A stretch of 7,917 bases of DNA, from NCBI GenBank assembly GCA_022838965.1, contig JALHDK010000109.1:1-7917 (forward strand). The letters are read 5' to 3'. Both the position numbers and the translations under genes were made by a program. Within the stretch, counting starts at the first letter, position 1. Each line of letters opens with the position of its first letter. Below the pieces are notes generated by a model that ran no database searches, was not told where the DNA came from, and worked only from the letters and a program-made list of their open reading frames with translations. The stretch comes from Actinomycetales bacterium (GTDB lineage: Bacteria; Actinomycetota; Actinomycetes; Actinomycetales; Actinomycetaceae). This document shows, piece after piece, positions 1 to 5,361 of the stretch.

Positions 1-36
1 CACGCGTGACCTCTCTCACAATGGCAGAATCGGACC

Positions 37-468
37 ATGAGCGACATCGACTCCGACTTCCTGGCGAAGCACACCTATCTCTCCGACGGCCGGCCCGAGA
101 GTCTCGATGAACGCTTGGCGCGCGAGGTCCCCGACGACGGGGAGCACGAGGTGCCGTACGATCGCCAGCCCGACGCCGTCGGCGCCCTGGTGTCGGAACC
201 GGACGAGGGCCCCGAGGACGAGCCCGGCGAGGAGCAGGACATCCTCGCGCGCGCGGAGGGCCCCGCCCGCGCCGACGTGGGGGCCGAGGAGGCGGCCATG
301 CACCTCGTCGACGAGGACGCGCTGTACCTCGAGGAGGACTACTCCGAGTTCGCCTCCGACGTGGAGAACGAGGGGGACGAGGACGTGGAGGACGTCGAGG
401 AGGACGTCGTCGACAGGGACGACGATTCCGGGGAGTTCGTCTTCGACGCGGAGGAGGACGAAGGCTGA
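37..468 (+). CDS. Acidic DUF5709-like protein
   Basis: A 143-residue, strongly acidic, soluble protein with no signal peptide or membrane segment. Two blocks recall the actinobacterial DUF5709 family of unknown function: ESLDERLAREVPD at residues 21-33 and GAEEAAMHLVDED at 82-94. Family members typically carry ETLDxRLAxEEPD and SAEEAAxHxxxD at equivalent places. Residues 95-143 form an Asp/Glu-rich tail beyond the recognisable family core. That tail is the part that overlaps truA on the opposite strand (339-468). ATG at 37 has no clear Shine-Dalgarno sequence. A CAGAAT hexamer ends six bases before it, so a leaderless mRNA is possible. The function is unknown. Family assignment is from memory of the motifs and is moderately sure; that the frame is coding is more certain, because the DUF-like blocks lie outside the overlap. 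Confidence 0.72.
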   Translation: MSDIDSDFLAKHTYLSDGRPESLDERLAREVPDDGEHEVPYDRQPDAVGALVSEPDEGPEDEPGEEQDILARAEGPARADVGAEEAAMHLVDEDALYLEEDYSEFASDVENEGDEDVEDVEEDVVDRDDDSGEFVFDAEEDEG

Positions 469-1310
469 GCTCGCAGGGCACGCGTGCGCGCCGCACGCGC
501 CGCCAGCTCCCCGGCCGATGGATAACCCACCTCCTCGAGCGTGAGGCCGTGCGGTGGCGCGACCACCAGGTGCGCGTGCGTCCGTCTCGCGAGCACCTCG
601 CTCGGCCACTGGCTGCTTCTGCGTCCCTCCCCCACGGCGAGCAGGCCCCCCACGATCGCCCGCACCATCGAATGACAGAACGCGTCGGCGCGCAGGTCCA
701 CGAGCACGATCCCGTCGGCGCGCCGTACCGACGCCTCGAGGAGCTCCCGCACCGTGGTCGCCCCCGGCTGCGGGCGACAGAAGGAGAGAAAGTCGTGCTC
801 CCCGACCAGGGTGGCGGCGGCGGCGTCCATGGCGGCCACGTCGAGCTGGCGGGGATGCCACAGGACATGGCCGCGGGCCAGCGGGTCCCGACGCGCGGGC
901 GCATCGGAGATGCGGTAGCAGTAGCGCCGCCACAGGGCGGAGAAGCGGGCATCGAAGCCGGGAGGGGCGACCTCCACGCGCGTGACGACGACGTCGGGCT
1001 GGCGGGCGGCCCTCCGCCGGGCCAGGATCGCGTTCGCCCGCTCCGCGAACGCCTCGCCCGCGTCCCGGGACGACCGTCCCGGCGCGGTCGTGAAGGACCC
1101 GACAGGGACGTCGACATGCGCGACCTGGCCCCGGGCGTGCACCCCGGCGTCAGTCCGTCCCGCCACCGTGAGGCGCACACCCGGGACCCGCGCGAGGGTG
1201 GCGACGGCGTCCTCGAGCACCCCCTGGACGGTGGTGAGGCCGGGCTGGCGGGCCCAGCCCGCGAACGCCGCGCCGTCGTACGCGCAGTCGAGCCGGAGCC
1301 GAACGGGCAT
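339..1310 (-). CDS. truA: tRNA pseudouridine(38-40) synthase TruA
   Basis: TruA isomerises uridine to pseudouridine at positions 38-40 of the tRNA anticodon arm. The 323-residue product begins PVRLRLDCAYDGAAFAGWARQ after its initiator Met. It has the catalytic motif GRTDAGVHARG with the nucleophilic Asp at residue 54, RRYCYRI near 128-134, and FCHSMVRAIVGGLL at 211-224. The family fold ends near LTLEEVGYP (about 256-264). The last 41 residues are a Ser/Thr-rich tail encoded entirely antisense to the DUF5709-like gene. I chose ATG at 1310 because it directly precedes the conserved N-terminal strand. ATG at 1328 would add six residues (MWFHGP), and a longer frame reaching 1457 would run into the divergent ROK gene. 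Neither candidate ATG has a strong ribosome binding site. In many actinobacteria truA directly follows rplQ; here a gene on the other strand intervenes. Confidence 0.93.
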   Translation of the reverse strand: MPVRLRLDCAYDGAAFAGWARQPGLTTVQGVLEDAVATLARVPGVRLTVAGRTDAGVHARGQVAHVDVPVGSFTTAPGRSSRDAGEAFAERANAILARRRAARQPDVVVTRVEVAPPGFDARFSALWRRYCYRISDAPARRDPLARGHVLWHPRQLDVAAMDAAAATLVGEHDFLSFCRPQPGATTVRELLEASVRRADGIVLVDLRADAFCHSMVRAIVGGLLAVGEGRRSSQWPSEVLARRTHAHLVVAPPHGLTLEEVGYPSAGELAARAARTRALRAQPSSSSASKTNSPESSSLSTTSSSTSSTSSSPSFSTSEANSE

Positions 1311-1367
1311 GGGGCCATGGAACCACATCCGCGCGACGACGGACGACCCGGCCGGCCGGCGTCGCGC

Positions 1368-1373
1368 TAGCGT
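1368..1373 (+). promoter_or_regulatory. Candidate -10 element for a leaderless ROK mRNA
   Basis: TAGCGT fits the actinobacterial -10 consensus TANNNT. It ends six bases before the ATG at 1380, which would place the transcription start at or next to the start codon. No Shine-Dalgarno sequence is visible before that ATG, which fits a leaderless transcript. A convincing -35 is not visible (GACCCG at 1345-1350 is a weak candidate). The call is inferred from spacing alone. Confidence 0.35.
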
Positions 1374-1379
1374 CGACCC

Positions 1380-2129
1380 ATGCGCACCACCCTCGCCGTC
1401 GACTGCGGTGGCGGCGGCATCAAGGCCTCCGTTCTCGATGCGGCCGGCGTGCTCCACGCGCAGCCGGTGCGCGCGGTGACGCCCTACCCGCTGCCACCCG
1501 AGCGTCTGGTGGGCGTCATCCGGTCATTGGCCGGCCAGCTTCCCCGGGCGAGCCGGGTCACGGTGGGGATGCCGGGCATGATCCGGCACGGCGTCGTGGT
1601 GGCGACACCCCACTACGTGTGCAGGGCGGGGCCCCGCACCCGCGTGCTCCCGGAGCTGGTCGCGGCGTGGTCCGGCTTCGACATGCGCGCGGCCGTGGCC
1701 GAGTCGCTGGGGCTGCCCGCGCTCGTGCTCAACGACGCCGAGGTGCACGGATGCGGACTGGTCACCGGGGCCGGCCTGGAGATGGTCATCACCCTGGGGA
1801 CCGGGCTGGGCAACGCGATCTTCGACAGCGGCAGGCTCGCGCCCCACGCCGAGCTGTCGCAGGGCACCGTGAAATGGGGGTTGACCTACGACGAGTATCT
1901 CGGGGAGCACGAGCGCATCCGCCTCGGTGACGCCCACTGGTCCCGGCGGGTGCGCAACGTGATCGCGTCCTTCCAGCCCGTCTTCCTGTGGGACCGCCTG
2001 TACCTCGGCGGCGGGAACGCCCGCCGCCTCACGCCGTCGGTCGTGGCCCGCCTGGGCGACCGGGTGACACTCGTCACCAACACCGCGGGCATCCTCGGGG
2101 GGGTGCGCGCGTGGGACCTTGCAGGATGA
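1380..2129 (+). CDS. ROK-family sugar kinase, polyphosphate-glucokinase-like
   Basis: A 249-residue cytoplasmic ROK kinase, the short size typical of polyphosphate glucokinases (PPGK). Those phosphorylate glucose from polyphosphate or ATP. Visible motifs are the N-terminal phosphate-binding strand AVDCGGGGIKASVLD (residues 6-20), VGMPGMIRHG (62-71), the catalytic block LVLNDAEVHG (115-124, Asp119 as general base) and the second phosphate loop ITLGTGLGNAIF (137-148). A downstream LYLGGGNAR (208-216) matches the ROK glycine motif. The zinc-binding CXCGxxGC cluster of ROK repressors and NagK-type kinases is absent, as in PPGKs. The phosphate loop reads DCGGGGIK where DxGGT/SxIK is usual, so the Thr/Ser is replaced by Gly. 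Substrate and phosphate donor cannot be read from the sequence. The gene is divergent from truA and convergent with rplQ. Confidence 0.8.
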   Translation: MRTTLAVDCGGGGIKASVLDAAGVLHAQPVRAVTPYPLPPERLVGVIRSLAGQLPRASRVTVGMPGMIRHGVVVATPHYVCRAGPRTRVLPELVAAWSGFDMRAAVAESLGLPALVLNDAEVHGCGLVTGAGLEMVITLGTGLGNAIFDSGRLAPHAELSQGTVKWGLTYDEYLGEHERIRLGDAHWSRRVRNVIASFQPVFLWDRLYLGGGNARRLTPSVVARLGDRVTLVTNTAGILGGVRAWDLAG

Positions 2130-2137
2130 GGCCAGCG

Positions 2138-2169
2138 TGACGATGGGGCCCCGAAGGGCCCCATCGTCA
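2138..2169. terminator. Bidirectional hairpin between ROK gene and rplQ
   Basis: TGACGATGGGGCCC at 2138-2151 pairs perfectly with GGGCCCCATCGTCA at 2156-2169 across a four-base loop. Read as a minus-strand transcript the loop is UUCG closed by C-G, an exceptionally stable tetraloop. It lies 8 bp after the ROK stop and 8 bp after the rplQ stop, exactly in the convergent gap. Neither side has a U-run, which is common for terminators in high-GC actinobacteria. It probably ends both transcripts. Confidence 0.8.
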
Positions 2170-2177
2170 GCGAATCG

Positions 2178-2720
2178 CTAGGTCGCGGACTTCCCGGGTG
2201 CGGCCTCGGCAGTCGACTCCGCCACCTCCACAGGCTCCACGGCCTCCACAGGCTCCACGGCCGGCGCCTCAACGGGAGTCTCCTCCGCGCGCGCCTCCTT
2301 CGCGGGAGCGGCCTTCGCGGCCTTCCTGGGCGCCGACTTCTTCGCGGGAGAGGCCTTCCGCGGCGGCTCGAGGACGAGTTCGATGAGCGCCATGGGAGCG
2401 TTGTCACCCTTCCGCGGCGGCAGCTTGGTGATCCGCGTGTAACCACCGTCGCGGCCCGCGAACTTCGGGGCGAGGTCCTCGAACAGCGCGGCGACGACGT
2501 CCTTCCGCCGGATCGTCCGCATCACGGTGCGGCGGGCGTGCAGGTCACCCCGCTTCGCCTTGCTCACGAGCTTCTCGGCCAGCGGCTGGACCCGCTTGGC
2601 GCGATGCTCGGTGGTGGTGATCGCCTTGTGCTCGAAGAGCGCGGTGGCAAGGTTCGCCAGCATGAGCCGCTCGTGCGCCGCGCTGCCCCCGAGTCGGGGA
2701 CCCTTGGAGGGGGTGGGCAT
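2178..2720 (-). CDS. rplQ: 50S ribosomal protein L17
   Basis: L17 is a large-subunit protein near the peptide exit tunnel. The 180-residue product starts [18 protein letters not shown] and contains the L17 core through about residue 118, including [20 protein letters not shown] and the [24 protein letters not shown] block (92-115). From about 119 a low-complexity tail follows: first Lys/Ala/Pro-rich, then Glu/Val/Pro-rich, with a duplicated AVEPVE. Bacterial L17 is often near 120-130 residues; such tails occur in actinobacteria. ATG at 2720 has a strong AAGGAGA site about eight bases upstream, inside the 24-base gap after rpoA. It is the last gene of the ribosomal operon and is followed by a strong hairpin. 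Confidence 0.98.
   Translation of the reverse strand: MPTPSKGPRLGGSAAHERLMLANLATALFEHKAITTTEHRAKRVQPLAEKLVSKAKRGDLHARRTVMRTIRRKDVVAALFEDLAPKFAGRDGGYTRITKLPPRKGDNAPMALIELVLEPPRKASPAKKSAPRKAAKAAPAKEARAEETPVEAPAVEPVEAVEPVEVAESTAEAAPGKSAT
2227..2262. repeat. Two-copy 18-bp tandem repeat in rplQ tail
   Basis: TCCACAGGCTCCACGGCC occurs twice head to tail (2227-2244 and 2245-2262) without a mismatch. In the rplQ frame it gives the duplicated hexapeptide AVEPVE (residues 154-165). An identical DNA copy suggests a recent in-frame slippage or duplication event in the disordered tail. Confidence 0.9.
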
Positions 2721-2744
2721 GTGATGTCTCCTTCGCCTGGTCTG

Positions 2745-3758
2745 TCAGCGCTCGTCGCTGAACTGGACGTCGCCGTCGTAGTCGATGTCGCCGCCGAAGT
2801 GCACGGCGGGATCTAAGTCCGCAGGCGAGTCCTTGAGGGACAGTCCGAGTCCGGACAGCTTCTCCTTGATCTCGGTGATCGACTTCGCACCGAAGTTGCG
2901 GATGTCGAGCAGGTCGGCCTCGGAGCGGGCGACCAGCTCCCCCACGGTGTGGATCCCCTCCCGCTTCAGGCAGTTGTACGACCGCGAGAGGAGACCGAGT
3001 TCCTCGATCGGGAGCGCCAGGTCCTGTGCGAGCGCGGCGTCCGTCGGCGAAGGTCCGATCTCGATGCCCTCCACCTCGACATTGAGTTCCCGCGCGAGCC
3101 CGAAGAGTTCCACCAGCGTCTTGCCGGCTGACGCGAGCGCGTCGCGGGGGGCGATGGCTGGCTTCGTCTCGACGTCGATGATGAGACGGTCGAAGTCCGT
3201 GCGCTGTTCGACACGGGTGGCTTCCACCTTGTAGGTCACCTTGAGCACCGGTGAGTAGATCGAGTCGACCGGGATCCGGCCGATCTCGGCGTCGACGGCC
3301 TTGTTCTGGATGGCGGACACGTACCCGCGCCCGCGTTCCACGGTCAGTTCGACCTCAAGCTTGCCCTTGGCGTTGATCGTCGCGATGTGCAGCTCCGGGT
3401 TGTGGACCTCGACACCCGCCGGCGGGGTGATGTCACCCGCGGTGACCTCGCCCGGGCCCTGCTTGCGCAGGTACATGACCACCGGTTCGTCGTGCTCGGA
3501 GGAGACGACGATGTTCTTGATGTTGAGGATGATCTCGGCGACATCCTCCTTGACCCCCGGCACGGTCGAGAACTCGTGGAGGACGCCGTCGATCCGGATG
3601 GAGGTCACGGCCGCACCCGGGATCGAGGACAGCAGGGTGCGGCGCATGGAGTTGCCGAGGGTGTAGCCGAAGCCCGGCTCCAGCGGCTCGATGATGAAGC
3701 GGGACCGGTGGTCCCCGATCACGTCCTCGGTGAGCGTGGGGCGCTGTGCAATGAGCAC
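2745..3758 (-). CDS. rpoA: DNA-directed RNA polymerase alpha subunit
   Basis: Alpha dimerises through its N-terminal domain to nucleate RNA polymerase. It contacts UP-element DNA and activators through its C-terminal domain. The 337-residue product has the dimer-interface helix [20 protein letters not shown] (31-50), the GRGYVSA turn (143-149), a linker around 236-250, and an alpha-CTD at about 251-310. In the [20 protein letters not shown] carries Arg259 and Asn262, the equivalents of E. coli Arg265 and Asn268 that bind DNA. The acidic C-terminal end ([14 protein letters not shown]) is typical of actinobacterial alpha. Start is GTG at 3758, preceded by AAAGGAAG at good spacing. It lies between rpsK and rplQ. 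rpsD, which sits just upstream in many bacteria, is missing here. Confidence 0.99.
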   Translation of the reverse strand: MLIAQRPTLTEDVIGDHRSRFIIEPLEPGFGYTLGNSMRRTLLSSIPGAAVTSIRIDGVLHEFSTVPGVKEDVAEIILNIKNIVVSSEHDEPVVMYLRKQGPGEVTAGDITPPAGVEVHNPELHIATINAKGKLEVELTVERGRGYVSAIQNKAVDAEIGRIPVDSIYSPVLKVTYKVEATRVEQRTDFDRLIIDVETKPAIAPRDALASAGKTLVELFGLARELNVEVEGIEIGPSPTDAALAQDLALPIEELGLLSRSYNCLKREGIHTVGELVARSEADLLDIRNFGAKSITEIKEKLSGLGLSLKDSPADLDPAVHFGGDIDYDGDVQFSDER

Positions 3759-3774
3759 GATGTACTTCCTTTCA

Positions 3775-3820
3775 GCCGGCGTCCGCCATATGGCGCCGGC
3801 AACGACCCGGCGATGCCGGG
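3775..3820 (-). promoter_or_regulatory. Two hairpins in the rpsK-rpoA gap
   Basis: The 81-base gap before rpoA holds two adjacent inverted repeats. CCCGGC at 3806-3811 pairs with GCCGGG at 3815-3820 across three bases. GCCGGCG at 3775-3781 pairs with CGCCGGC at 3794-3800, and two more pairs including one wobble can extend it. The second hairpin ends just before the rpoA Shine-Dalgarno sequence (AAAGGAAG). They could be an attenuator, a processing site or a translational control element. No U-run follows. The role is inferred from structure and position only. Confidence 0.45.
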
Positions 3821-3839
3821 GGCCTGGAGGCGGAGAGGG

Positions 3840-4247
3840 TCAGACGCGGCGACGCTTGGGGGGACGGCAGCCGTTGTGGGCCTGCGGCGTGACGTCCGAG
3901 ATCGAGCCGACCTCGAGCCCGGTGGCCTGGAGCGACCGGATCGCAGTCTCCCGGCCCGAACCCGGACCCTTGACGAAGACGTCCACCTTCTTCATCCCGT
4001 GCTCCTGCGCACGCCTGGCAGCGGCCTCGGCGGCGAGCTGGGCGGCGAACGGGGTGGACTTCCGCGACCCCTTGAAGCCGACCTGACCGGACGAGGCCCA
4101 CGCGATCACCGCGCCGGTGGGGTCCGTGATGGAGACGATCGTGTTGTTGAAGGTCGACTTGATGTAGGCGTTGCCATGGGCAACGTTCTTCTTCTCCTTG
4201 CGACGGCCCTTCCGTGAAGCGGAAGTGATGCGGGTCTTGGGGGGCAT
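3840..4247 (-). CDS. rpsK: 30S ribosomal protein S11
   Basis: S11 lies on the small-subunit platform beside the mRNA exit region. The 135-residue product begins [20 protein letters not shown]. It contains [20 protein letters not shown] (23-42), [20 protein letters not shown] (50-69), [11 protein letters not shown] (90-100) and the conserved end [20 protein letters not shown]. The length is normal for the family. ATG at 4247 was chosen because MPPK followed by a basic stretch is the actinobacterial S11 N-terminus, and a GAGGAG element lies about 11 bases upstream. The same frame stays open to 4778, but that extension is only the shadow of rpsM. It is 47 bases after rpsM and precedes rpoA. Confidence 0.98.
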   Translation of the reverse strand: MPPKTRITSASRKGRRKEKKNVAHGNAYIKSTFNNTIVSITDPTGAVIAWASSGQVGFKGSRKSTPFAAQLAAEAAARRAQEHGMKKVDVFVKGPGSGRETAIRSLQATGLEVGSISDVTPQAHNGCRPPKRRRV

Positions 4248-4294
4248 GTGTCGTGTGACTCCTCGGGTCTCGGGTCCGCGCGGCGGCGGAGGGG

Positions 4295-4669
4295 CTACTT
4301 GGCCTTCTTCTTTCCGGCCACGGTCCGCTTGGGACCCTTGCGTGTACGGGCGTTCGTCTTGGTGCGCTGTCCGCGGACCGGAAGGCCACGCCGGTGGCGC
4401 AGGCCCTGGTAGCAGCCGATCTCCACCTTGCGGCGGATGTCGGCGGCGACCTCGCGGCGGAGGTCTCCTTCGACCTTGTAGTTCGCGTCGATGTAGTCGC
4501 GCAGTGCGACGAGGTCGGCGTCGCTCATGTCCTTCACCCTGAGGTCGGGCGAGATCCCGGTCGCCTCGAGGGTCTCCTTCGCGCGGGTGCGGCCCACGCC
4601 GTAGATGTAGGTGAGTGCAACCTCCAGCCGCTTGTCGCGGGGGAGGTCCACACCGGCAATACGTGCCAC
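4295..4669 (-). CDS. rpsM: 30S ribosomal protein S13
   Basis: S13 sits in the head of the small subunit, forms intersubunit bridges and contacts the P-site tRNA through its basic C-terminal tail. The 124-residue product begins (M)[20 protein letters not shown] and has the helix-two-turns-helix [18 protein letters not shown] (22-39). It ends in the hallmark [30 protein letters not shown] region and a lysine-rich tip. Start is GTG at 4669 with AGGAGA upstream. A 141-base structured gap separates it from rpmJ. In E. coli the equivalent place carries the S4-binding alpha-operon pseudoknot. Confidence 0.98.
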   Translation of the reverse strand: MARIAGVDLPRDKRLEVALTYIYGVGRTRAKETLEATGISPDLRVKDMSDADLVALRDYIDANYKVEGDLRREVAADIRRKVEIGCYQGLRHRRGLPVRGQRTKTNARTRKGPKRTVAGKKKAK

Positions 4670-4691
4670 TGTCGGTCTTTCTCCTGAGAGT

Positions 4692-4804
4692 GTTCGGAGG
4701 TCTTGCCCGCTGCCTTCCCACAGGATTGTGGGCCCCAGCCTCCGAACCGGGGGTTGTGCGGCTCAGCCGCACCGGCAACCGGCTGTGGTGCCCGCAGGGG
4801 CACC
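4692..4804 (-). promoter_or_regulatory. Structured rpsM leader between rpmJ and rpsM
   Basis: This gap contains four inverted repeats. In transcript order (high to low coordinates) they are: GGTGCCC/GGGCACC with a four-base loop (4787-4804); GTGCGGCT/AGCCGCAC separated by one base (4756-4772); and a 9-bp outer stem CCTCCGAAC/GTTCGGAGG (4739-4747 with 4692-4700). The outer stem encloses an inner CCCACA/TGTGGG hairpin (4717-4732). The outer stem ends a few bases before the rpsM AGGAGA site. The density of pairing and position suggest an operon leader that controls S13 translation or internal termination. Function is inferred; no known riboswitch or protein-binding motif was recognised. Confidence 0.5.
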
Positions 4805-4810
4805 CCGTGT

Positions 4811-4924
4811 TCAGCCCTGACGCTGCTTGTGGCGCTGGTTCTCGCAGATCACCATGACACGGCCGTGCCTACGGATCACCTTGCACTTGTCGCACACCTT
4901 CTTGACGCTCGGCTTGACCTTCAT
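4811..4924 (-). CDS. rpmJ: 50S ribosomal protein L36
   Basis: L36 is the smallest large-subunit protein and helps order 23S rRNA. The 37-residue product starts [20 protein letters not shown] and ends with [11 protein letters not shown]. Cys11, Cys14, Cys27 and His32 form the complete zinc ribbon, so this is the zinc-binding (C+) form; actinobacteria may also keep a zinc-free paralogue elsewhere. ATG at 4924 is preceded by an AGGA element. It is 47 bases after infA, the usual infA-rpmJ-rpsM order. Confidence 0.97.
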   Translation of the reverse strand: MKVKPSVKKVCDKCKVIRRHGRVMVICENQRHKQRQG

Positions 4925-4971
4925 CTCTTGTCCTGTCCGTGCCGTGCCGGGAGGGCTCGGCGACTGTGTCA

Positions 4972-5193
4972 CTACTTGTAGCGGTAGACGATCCGGCCGC
5001 GGGCCAGGTCGTAGGGGCTGAGTTCAACGACGACGCGGTCCTCCGGGAGGATGCGGATGTAGTGCTGCCGCATCTTTCCGGAGATGTGCGCCAGCACCAC
5101 ATGGCCGTTGGCCAGTTGCACCCGGAACATCGCATTGGGCAACGCCTCGATCACGCTGCCCTCCACCTCGATGACGCCGTCCTTCTTCGCCAT
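4972..5193 (-). CDS. infA: Translation initiation factor IF-1
   Basis: IF-1 binds the ribosomal A site during initiation and aids IF-2 and IF-3. The 73-residue product is a single OB-fold: [20 protein letters not shown], then [20 protein letters not shown] and [20 protein letters not shown]. It ends in [12 protein letters not shown], an almost exact match to the family in length and motifs. ATG at 5193 is fixed by the conserved MAKKD start. The only strong Shine-Dalgarno match, GGAGG, lies just two bases before it, closer than usual. The 168-base gap upstream, unlike the overlaps among secY, adk and map, suggests that infA heads its own transcript or is separately regulated. Confidence 0.98.
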   Translation of the reverse strand: MAKKDGVIEVEGSVIEALPNAMFRVQLANGHVVLAHISGKMRQHYIRILPEDRVVVELSPYDLARGRIVYRYK

Positions 5194-5220
5194 GTCCTCC
5201 GCTTACTCTCACCCAGCAGG

Positions 5221-5253
5221 CGTCGACGACCTCCCCAGGGGATCTCGTCGACG
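5221..5253 (-). promoter_or_regulatory. Long imperfect palindrome in the infA leader
   Basis: CGTCGACGA (5221-5229) pairs with TCGTCGACG (5245-5253). Inside, TCCCC (5232-5236) faces GGGGA (5238-5242). The result is a 9-bp stem, a 2x2 internal loop and a GC-rich top, ending 27 bases before the infA start. It could be a leader hairpin, an operator or a terminator for map. A smaller palindrome, GGATG/CATCC, lies at 5281-5294. I found no convincing -10 and -35 pair for infA in the gap. Confidence 0.45.
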
Positions 5254-5321
5254 ACGGCGCTCCGCGCAGGCTTCGCAGGCGGATGCGCACATCCAACGCA
5301 CAATGGTACGGCATCACGCCG

Positions 5322-5346
5322 ACGCCGGGAAACCAGCCCCCGGCGT
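5322..5346 (-). terminator. Candidate terminator hairpin after map
   Basis: ACGCCGGG (5322-5329) pairs perfectly with CCCGGCGT (5339-5346) across nine bases, starting 15 bases after the map stop codon. The stem is GC-rich but no U-run follows, so it may be a Rho-independent terminator of the high-GC type or only a stabilising 3' structure. Some readthrough into infA would be expected in a ribosomal operon. Confidence 0.45.
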
Positions 5347-5361
5347 GAACTGCGGCACCAG

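Noticed and set aside
16..933. Long minus-strand frame of about 305 codons
   Set aside because: It is a shadow of truA and of the acidic gene in another frame; the product is Arg/Gly/Ala-rich with no recognisable motif, and truA is unmistakable.
1311..1457. N-terminal extension of TruA to 1457
   Set aside because: The added residues have no counterpart in TruA and overlap the start of the divergent ROK gene.
4248..4778. N-terminal extension of S11 to an upstream ATG
   Set aside because: The extension covers rpsM in another frame; S11 begins at MPPKTR with its own ribosome binding site.
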